Source: DAOUKH01 sp034421515
GTDB lineage: Bacteria; Chloroflexota; Dehalococcoidia; SHYB01
Assembly: GCA_034421515.1 (NCBI GenBank)
Contig: DAOUKH010000073.1
Coordinates: 1-11,117 of the forward strand
Reading direction: 5' to 3'
Length of the DNA: 11,117 nucleotides
The position numbers were made by a program, and so were the translations under genes. Below are positions 5,948-11,117 of this stretch, piece after piece. The notes beneath the pieces were generated by a model. It had not been told where the DNA came from, did not search any database, and worked only from the letters and a program-made list of their open reading frames with translations. Position 1 is the first letter of the stretch, and the number at the start of each line of letters is the position of its first letter.

Positions 5948-8251
5948 GTGACAAGATTCCTGGCCCGCATCTGCGCGCAGCGACCCCTGACGGCCATGGC
6001 CGTGGGGCTTGTCGTGCTGGTCGTCGCGGGCTTTATCGGCGTCAACCTCCTTGATAGCGCGACGACGACCGACTTCCGGCTCGCCGGCCGGTACGAGTCG
6101 GAGCGCGCGGCGGCGCTGCTCGAGGAGCGGCTGCAGAGGCCGGAGCAACTGGCCGAGATCGTCATCGTGCAGTCGCCGTCGCTCACCGTGGCCGACCCGG
6201 CCTTCCGCGCCAAGGTGGAGGAGATTCACGGTCGGATCATGGCGCTAGGGCCGGGGACGATCGAGGGCGGGCTGCAGAACGGGCCGCTGCATCACTACTA
6301 CCAGGTGATCGAAGCGGGTGGCGCCATCGCTCCTGAGGAACGGATAAAGCTGCTCTTTCTCATGGCCTCCCAGGACGGCGGCACCGCCCTGTTGCATTAT
6401 TCCCTGGCCGGGAATGTGGACGAGGCTACCGTAAACGTCGAGGACGTAATGCTCGTCGTCGAGGAGGCGAATGGTGCGGATGGCTTCCGGGTACTAATCG
6501 GCGGGACCGCCAGCATCATCGTCGATCAGAATAACCTGGCCGCCCACGACCTCGAGCAGGGCGAGCGGTTCGGGATACCGGTGGCCCTGCTTGTTCTCCT
6601 GTTGCTCTTCGGCGGCGGCGTCGTGGCGACGCTGCTGCCGCCGGGACAAGCGGGGGTGGCCATCGTCGTCGCGTTGGCCGCGGTGGCGCTCATCGGCCAG
6701 GCCTTCGAGCTCATCTTCTTCGTCCAGATGATGGTGGTCATGATCGGCCTGGCGGTGGGCATCGATTATTCGTTGCTGATCGTGTCGCGGTTCAAGGAAG
6801 AGTTGGGCCGCGGCCTGTCGACGCGGGCGGCGGTCGAACGGGCGGGCGAGACGGCGGGGCGCACGGTGCTCTTCAGCGGCGCGACCGTCGTGCTGGCGCT
6901 CGTCGGGCTGCTGATCGTGCCGGCGTCGTTCCACCAATCGCTGGCGCTCGGCGCCATCCTGGTGGTGCTCGCCGCGCTGGCTTCGACGCTTACCCTGCTG
7001 CCCGCCGCGCTCTCGTTTCTCGGTCCGCGGGTGAACGACCTCACCATCCCTTTCCTTGGCAGGTTCGCGTTGAAGGACGCCGAGACCGCCAAGGGCGGGT
7101 TCTGGGACATCATCACCCATGCCGTCATGCGGCGCCCGGTCGTCAGCATCATCTTGGTCGCCGCACCGATGCTCTTCCTGTCGTACTTCACGTTCGAGAT
7201 GCACACCGGGCTCAACGACGTCAACACCTTCCCCGACAACGCGGAGACCAAGGAGGCGTTCGTCGTCCTCGAAGAAAAGTTCTCCGTCGGCGACGTCGGC
7301 CCCAATGGCCTGCTGAATCCCGCCGAGATTGTGATCGCCGGCGACGTGGACGACCCAAGGGTGGCGGCGGCCATTGGGCGGCTCGAGCAGGCAATCGCGG
7401 ATGATCCGACCTACCCGGTGCCCCCCGAACGCGAAGTGTACGAGGCCCAAGACATCGCGCTATTGACGCTGCGGCTGCCCGGAGAGTCAACCAGCCCGGC
7501 GTCGGCGGATCAGATGCGGCGGCTCCGTAACGAGACCATCCCCGCCGCCTTCGACGGCGTGCCGGACGACCTGTACGAGGTGCACGTCGGCGGCCTGACG
7601 GCGGAGGCCACCGACTTCTACGGCATCGTCGACGTGTACACCCCGATCGTCTTCGTCTTCGTGCTCGGCCTCAGCTTCATAATCCTGATGATGGTCTTCC
7701 GGTCGATCGTCATTCCGCTGAAGGCCATCATCATGAATTTGCTCTCCGTGGGGGCCACGTACGGGCTGCTGGTGTTGGTGTTCCAGAAGGGCTTCGCCAT
7801 CGACTTGCTGGGGTTCCAACGAGCCGAGGTCATCGACGCGTGGCTGCCGCTCTTCCTCTTCGCCGTCCTCTTCGGGCTGTCGATGGACTACCATGTCTTC
7901 CTGCTCAGCCGCATACGGGAACGCTACGACGAGACCCGCGACAATACCGAAGCGGTGGCCTACGGGCTGCGGTCGACGGCCGGGCTCATCACCGGCGCGG
8001 CGCTCATCATGGTGGTCGTCTTCGGCGCCTTCGCCACCGGCGAGCTGATCATCAACCAGCTCATGGGGTTCGGGCTCGCCATCGCCGTGCTCTTGGACGC
8101 GACCCTGGTGCGGTCGGTCTTGGTCCCGGCGAGCATGGAGGTTCTGGGCGGCCGGAACTGGTATCTGCCCCCGTTCCTGCGCTGGCTCCCCGACCTGCGC
8201 GTGGAGCCGACCGAGGAACGCCCGGCAGAGCGTGAGGCGCCCCCGTCGTGA
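5948..8251 (+). CDS. MMPL/RND-family transporter
   Basis: A 767-residue inner-membrane exporter of the MMPL branch of the RND superfamily, with the expected layout: helix 1 (16-35), first extracytoplasmic domain (36-205), helices 2-6 (about 208-360), cytoplasmic loop (360-395), helix 7 (397-414), second extracytoplasmic domain (415-560) and helices 8-12 (about 565-730), then a short charged tail. The proton-relay Asp-Tyr pairs known from MmpL3 are present as GIDYS (D273/Y274) in helix 4 and SMDYH (D647/Y648) in helix 10, so it should be proton-driven and active. MMPL proteins move lipids, hopanoids, siderophores or drugs; the substrate here is unknown. The GTG start has GAAGGAG seven bases upstream. 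The stop overlaps the next start by four bases (GTGA), so this transporter and the MpaB-like protein are probably made together. This suggests a hydrophobic substrate handled by both. Confidence 0.92.
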   Translation: MTRFLARICAQRPLTAMAVGLVVLVVAGFIGVNLLDSATTTDFRLAGRYESERAAALLEERLQRPEQLAEIVIVQSPSLTVADPAFRAKVEEIHGRIMALGPGTIEGGLQNGPLHHYYQVIEAGGAIAPEERIKLLFLMASQDGGTALLHYSLAGNVDEATVNVEDVMLVVEEANGADGFRVLIGGTASIIVDQNNLAAHDLEQGERFGIPVALLVLLLLFGGGVVATLLPPGQAGVAIVVALAAVALIGQAFELIFFVQMMVVMIGLAVGIDYSLLIVSRFKEELGRGLSTRAAVERAGETAGRTVLFSGATVVLALVGLLIVPASFHQSLALGAILVVLAALASTLTLLPAALSFLGPRVNDLTIPFLGRFALKDAETAKGGFWDIITHAVMRRPVVSIILVAAPMLFLSYFTFEMHTGLNDVNTFPDNAETKEAFVVLEEKFSVGDVGPNGLLNPAEIVIAGDVDDPRVAAAIGRLEQAIADDPTYPVPPEREVYEAQDIALLTLRLPGESTSPASADQMRRLRNETIPAAFDGVPDDLYEVHVGGLTAEATDFYGIVDVYTPIVFVFVLGLSFIILMMVFRSIVIPLKAIIMNLLSVGATYGLLVLVFQKGFAIDLLGFQRAEVIDAWLPLFLFAVLFGLSMDYHVFLLSRIRERYDETRDNTEAVAYGLRSTAGLITGAALIMVVVFGAFATGELIINQLMGFGLAIAVLLDATLVRSVLVPASMEVLGGRNWYLPPFLRWLPDLRVEPTEERPAEREAPPS

Positions 8252-9420
8252 ACGTGCCGACCGACTACATAGAGGGGTACGAGAAGGCTCGGGCCATCGA
8301 CGCCGAGCTGGCGGACCGGTACGTCGCGCACACGACCGTCGGCGACCCCGAAGCCGACGCGGTGATGGAGGAAATCGCCGCTCTGGGCCGAGAGGAAGGC
8401 AACCGGTTCGTTCACGCGGGAATGGAGCAAGACGAGGACGAGTTGCGCGAAGCGCCGCAATTGGTGCGCGACTTCTTCAAAGGGCTGGACACTCCGCCGG
8501 ACTGGGTCGACCCCGCGGCCTTCATACCGGGCATCCGCATGTTCCACCGGAACTCAAGACTGGTGCTGGGAGGAATGGTCGGGGGTACCCTCATAGAAGG
8601 CTTTTCGACGAACATCGCGAAGTCCTTCTTCATCAGCGGGCGGCTGCGCGATCAGGGTGTCCGGCGCCTAAAGCAGAACAATCGCCACATGGTGGAGATC
8701 TTCATGCCGCACGGCTTGGAGCGGGATGGGGACGGCTGGAAGCTGTCGGTCCGCATCCGGTTGATCCACGCCCAGGTGCGCCGCCTCCTGGCCGCCTCGG
8801 ATGAATGGGATGCCGAAGCCTGGGGAACGCCGATCAGCGCGGCGCACGTGGGTTTCGCCATCACCGCCTTTTCGGCGCGGCTGTTGAAGCATCTGAAGAG
8901 CCTGGGCGCGGTCTACAACGATGAGGAACGCGCTAGCTTCATGCGGGTCTGGCGCTACACGGGCTTCCTGATGGGCATCCCCGAGACGATGCTGTACCGC
9001 GATGAGAAGGAGGCGCTGCGGATCTTCGACATCGGTGTCGTATCCGAGCCGGTACCTAGCATTGAATCGATCGCGATGGCGAATTCGCTGATCGCAGCCG
9101 CGCCGTTGGTGGCGGGGATTACGGAATCGGACGCGCGCCGAAGCCTGGCGAAGTACGTGGGCAGCGTCTCCCGCGCGCTCATTGGGAATACGCTTGCCGA
9201 TCAGCTGCGGTATCCCAAATACAACACCTTTGGCGTGCTGCCGTGGTTCCGGCTGCAGACGAAGTATTCCGGCATCATGGCGAAGCTCCGCTCCAACTAC
9301 CGCCAGGACAACGCCTTCGCCAATTTCACCGGTCTGCTCACGGCCTCGATGTTCGAAGAGGCCGGCATCAGCTACCGGCTGCCGGACCACGTCTACGCGG
9401 AAGAGTCCAGCCAGTGGTAG
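8248..9420 (+). CDS. MpaB/Lcp-family (DUF2236) haem oxygenase-like protein
   Basis: A 390-residue, mostly helical protein of the DUF2236 family, which includes latex-clearing protein Lcp and the fungal oxygenase MpaB that cleaves a farnesyl chain. Characterised Lcp holds a b-type haem. Visible family marks: the VLGGMVGGTLIEGF region (106-119), the GRLRDQGVRRL segment (131-141), the IRLIHAQVRR motif (170-179) with H174 as likely haem ligand, WGTPIS (192-197) and WRYTGFLMGIPE (235-246). The spacing R140 to H174 (34) equals that recalled for R164 to H198 of Lcp K30. The Lcp Thr168 position is then Asn144, and the rubber-cleavage residues Glu148 and Lys167 appear not conserved. Rubber cleavage is therefore unlikely; oxidation or cleavage of another isoprenoid or lipid is inferred. 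No signal peptide or clear membrane helix is seen. The GTG start lies within the transporter's last codons and has only a weak Shine-Dalgarno, consistent with translational coupling. Confidence 0.85.
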   Translation: MNVPTDYIEGYEKARAIDAELADRYVAHTTVGDPEADAVMEEIAALGREEGNRFVHAGMEQDEDELREAPQLVRDFFKGLDTPPDWVDPAAFIPGIRMFHRNSRLVLGGMVGGTLIEGFSTNIAKSFFISGRLRDQGVRRLKQNNRHMVEIFMPHGLERDGDGWKLSVRIRLIHAQVRRLLAASDEWDAEAWGTPISAAHVGFAITAFSARLLKHLKSLGAVYNDEERASFMRVWRYTGFLMGIPETMLYRDEKEALRIFDIGVVSEPVPSIESIAMANSLIAAAPLVAGITESDARRSLAKYVGSVSRALIGNTLADQLRYPKYNTFGVLPWFRLQTKYSGIMAKLRSNYRQDNAFANFTGLLTASMFEEAGISYRLPDHVYAEESSQW

Positions 9421-9454
9421 GGTTTTCGCCCACCGCGGGCTAGGCGGCTAGACC

Positions 9455-9469
9455 GCGACGCCGCGTCGC
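9455..9469 (+). terminator. Small hairpin after the MpaB-like gene
   Basis: A perfect gcgacg-ccg-cgtcgc hairpin lies 34 bases after the stop codon, in the 115-base gap before the deaminase gene. No T-tract follows, so it is at best a weak terminator. I see no clear promoter in the same gap. Confidence 0.3.
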
Positions 9470-9535
9470 CGTTATCCTTCACGCGGCCCCGCTTTGTGGG
9501 GCATCCTCAGACTCACCGGAGCGTGCGCGCGAGCC

Positions 9536-10771
9536 ATGCAGCAGAGCGGCGAGAGCGGCCATTCCCTCAACGGCCCCGCAGCCCCGGCGGGCGTGCTCGC
9601 CGACGCCGATCTCCGGCGCGCGGTCGCCGAGGGATGGGTCCGCGCGAAGGACGAGATACCCGAGTCCTCCTACCAGCCGGCGAGCCTCGATCTGCGCTTG
9701 GGGCCCACCGCCCACCGCCTGCGGAGCAGCTTCCTGCCCTCCGAGAAGCTGGTGCGGGAGCGGCTGACGGACTACTCGATGGGCAGCGTCGACCTGCGGC
9801 GCGGCGGCATTCTGGAAAAGAACCGTCCCTACCTCGTCCCCCTGCTCGAAGAGGTCCGGCTGCCTCCCTCCATCCGGGCCAAGGCCAATCCGCGCAGCTC
9901 CATCGGGCGTCTCGACGTCTTCACCCGGGTCATCACCGACTATGGGCAGCGCTTCGATGAAATCCAAACGGGGTATACGGGGCCGCTCTTCCTCGAGGTC
10001 GTCTCCCGCTCGTTCACGATTCGTGTCCGCGAGGGGCTCTCCCTGAACCAACTCCGGCTGATCCGTGGCAGCGCGAGGCTGGGCAACGCGGAGATCCGGG
10101 CGCTGCACACGGCGGAGCCGCTCTTGTTCAAGCCGGGCACGCCCGATGGCCCTCCGGCGCCGCTGAGTCAGGACTACCTCGACTCCGTGGTGCGGAGCAG
10201 CGGTCTCTTCCTCAGCGTCGACCTGCGGCCGCACACGGGCCGCGTCGGCTACCGGGCGAAGAAGAACAGCATGCTCGTCGACCTGTCGAAGACGCAGGCG
10301 CACGCGATCGCCGACTACTGGGAAGAGGTGCAGGCGGAGCAGAGCGGGCGATTGATCCTGGAACCCGAAGAGTTCTATCTGCTGGTCTCCGAGGAGCGTG
10401 TCTCGATCCCGCCGGGGGTGGCCGCCGAGATGACGGCCTACGACCCGACGAGCGGCGAACTGCGCACCCACTACGCGGGCTTCTTCGACCCCGGCTTCGG
10501 CTATAGCGCGTCGGGGGCCCTGGCGGGCAGCAAGGCCGTCATGGAGGTACGCGCCCACGACGTGCCGTTCGCGTTGGAGCACGGGCAGAAGATCGCCAAG
10601 CTGGAGTTCGAACGGATGGCGGGCACGCCGGAGCAGCTCTACGGCAGCGGCTCGGTGGGGTCGTACTACCAAGACCAGACTTGGGCGATCAGCCGGCACT
10701 TCATCCCGCCGCCCGTCGTCTCCCCACAGCAGGCGGGCCTCCCCGGCTTCGTGGAGCCGTCGGCGCGTTAG
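9536..10771 (+). CDS. 2'-deoxycytidine 5'-triphosphate deaminase, two-domain type
   Basis: A 411-residue protein of the long dCTP deaminase family (Pfam DCD type), in which two dUTPase-like folds are joined in one chain; it converts dCTP to dUTP for dTMP synthesis. Counting from the TTG at 9494: the substrate-site-like SSYQPASLDLRLG (58-70), the active-site motif NPRSSIGRLDVFTRV (132-146), and GPLFLEVV (163-170), whose Glu168 matches the catalytic Glu of E. coli Dcd. The second fold runs from about 290 to 380 and has HYAGFFDPGFG and AVMEVRAHDVPF. I chose the ATG at 9536 because homology-like sequence begins well after it. A GGAG lies 14 bases upstream, which is long. A TTG at 9494 would add 14 residues and has no Shine-Dalgarno. 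The gene seems to stand alone as housekeeping nucleotide metabolism, unrelated to the transporter pair. Confidence 0.87.
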   Translation: MQQSGESGHSLNGPAAPAGVLADADLRRAVAEGWVRAKDEIPESSYQPASLDLRLGPTAHRLRSSFLPSEKLVRERLTDYSMGSVDLRRGGILEKNRPYLVPLLEEVRLPPSIRAKANPRSSIGRLDVFTRVITDYGQRFDEIQTGYTGPLFLEVVSRSFTIRVREGLSLNQLRLIRGSARLGNAEIRALHTAEPLLFKPGTPDGPPAPLSQDYLDSVVRSSGLFLSVDLRPHTGRVGYRAKKNSMLVDLSKTQAHAIADYWEEVQAEQSGRLILEPEEFYLLVSEERVSIPPGVAAEMTAYDPTSGELRTHYAGFFDPGFGYSASGALAGSKAVMEVRAHDVPFALEHGQKIAKLEFERMAGTPEQLYGSGSVGSYYQDQTWAISRHFIPPPVVSPQQAGLPGFVEPSAR

Positions 10772-10798
10772 GGCGCCCGCGCGCCACGTGGCGCGCCC
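10771..10798 (+). terminator. GC-rich palindrome directly after the deaminase stop
   Basis: An 18-base perfect palindrome (gcgcgccac/gtggcgcgc, 10779-10796) directly follows the stop codon. The flank gggcgc (10771-10776) could instead pair with gcgccc (10793-10798), giving two alternative folds. The following sequence, tctctcaatc, is not a true T-tract, so termination is only likely, not shown. Confidence 0.4.
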
Positions 10799-10806
10799 TC
10801 TCTCAA

Positions 10807-10827
10807 TCTCCCCCAGAAGGGGGGAGA
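10807..10827. repeat. Palindromic tctccccc-N5-gggggaga element
   Basis: An 8-bp perfect stem with a five-base loop (agaag), followed by ggcccggagggttg. It resembles dispersed C-run/G-run intergenic palindromes seen in many GC-rich genomes. Copy number cannot be judged from this window. Confidence 0.4.
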
Positions 10828-10855
10828 GGCCCGGAGGGTTGTGGCGTTAAAGAGA

Positions 10856-10893
10856 CTCGCCTGGGGGCGGGCCGATGCCGCCGCCCAGGCGAG
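10856..10893 (-). terminator. Strong hairpin between converging genes, probable bidirectional terminator
   Basis: A 10-bp perfect stem, ctcgcctggg with cccaggcgag, extends inward through further G-C pairs. On the minus strand it is followed by TCTCTTTAA and lies about 60 bases after the stop of the partial minus-strand gene. On the + strand it is followed by cctggatttcc. It fits a terminator mainly for the minus-strand gene. Confidence 0.55.
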
Positions 10894-10952
10894 CCTGGAT
10901 TTCCTTCAGGAGCCGCGGTCGGGGAGACCGGGCCCCACTTCTTAGCTAGCTT

Positions 10953-11117
10953 CTAGTCGTCGAGCCAGACGATCTCCGCGCAGTGGGCGCAGTGGTGGTA
11001 GGCACGTCCGCCCACCGTCTGCTGGTAGCTGTTGCGGAGGATGCCGGCCTGGGAGTCGTAGCTGGCCTCGGTCGGGGCGGGCATCCACCTCATCTCGTTG
11101 AGGATTTCCTCGTAGTA
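10953..11117 (-). CDS. C-terminal 54 residues of an unidentified protein (start outside window)
   Basis: A minus-strand frame is open from the window edge to a TAG at 10955-10953. It encodes 54 residues beginning YYEEILNEMRW and ending HHCAHCAEIVWLDD. Codons end almost always in G or C, as in the real genes here. A strong hairpin follows downstream, supporting a true gene end. The HHCAHC cluster (41-46) could bind a metal such as zinc or be part of a small zinc ribbon completed upstream. I do not recognise the family from this fragment. Confidence 0.6.
   Translation of the reverse strand, partial: YYEEILNEMRWMPAPTEASYDSQAGILRNSYQQTVGGRAYHHCAHCAEIVWLDD

Noticed and set aside
5295..5954. A second minus-strand frame of 219 residues rich in Ser and Thr (TSATPTSTT repeats)
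   Set aside because: It is the same repeat array read one base out of frame, made open by the repeat period. It starts inside the divergent promoter region and lacks a Shine-Dalgarno.
6494..7450. Long minus-strand frame of 318 residues opposite the MMPL gene
   Set aside because: It is a high-GC shadow frame rich in Arg, His and Asp, overlapping a clear transporter gene with conserved motifs.
9479..10699. Minus-strand frame of 406 residues opposite the dCTP deaminase
   Set aside because: It is a shadow frame; the + strand product carries the deaminase motifs in order, and the minus product shows no domain.

Overview
The window is GC-rich bacterial DNA carrying five well-supported complete or near-complete genes, one partial gene at each end, one truncated regulator remnant and one small doubtful ORF. 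The Pro/Thr 'PTPTATP' stalk of the first gene, the tandem Calx-beta repeats, the DUF2207-type membrane protein and the frequent GTG/TTG starts suggest Chloroflexota (possibly a marine or soil Dehalococcoidia/SAR202-like lineage). That is inference from composition and gene style; no rRNA or marker gene is present to prove it.

Left part (1-3300, + strand). The 3' end of a large surface protein (Calx-beta repeats, two fibronectin III domains, Pro/Thr-rich stalk, one membrane helix, Arg-rich cytoplasmic tail) is followed by about 390 bases with only a doubtful 65-codon ORF. Next comes the isolated DNA-binding domain of an AraC-family regulator that lacks its sensor half. Convergent to it, on the minus strand, is a DUF2207-like membrane protein (3300-5015) with an unusual C-terminal extra helix and OB-like domain.

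Middle (5240-8251 and on to 9420). A minus-strand gene encodes a very unusual 143-residue protein built almost wholly from eight copies of HECDTHEHH (49 His and 8 Cys by my count). It has a strong Shine-Dalgarno before a TTG start and a clear Rho-independent terminator. It is divergent from a + strand pair: an MMPL/RND transporter whose stop overlaps by four bases the start of an MpaB/Lcp-family (DUF2236) haem oxygenase-like protein. The shared divergent region holds candidate promoters for both directions and a TTGATC-N5-GATCAA palindrome between them. A joint regulatory unit linking a metal-binding protein to a lipid/isoprenoid oxygenase-transporter pair is therefore conceivable, but this is inference.

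Right part (9421-11117). A two-domain 2'-deoxycytidine 5'-triphosphate deaminase (+) is followed by a cluster of three hairpins. Converging on it is the last 54 codons of an unidentified minus-strand gene ending in an HHCAHC motif.

Most novel items: the HECDTHEHH repeat protein with its divergent operator-like site, the translationally coupled MMPL-MpaB pair, and the rearranged DUF2207 protein.
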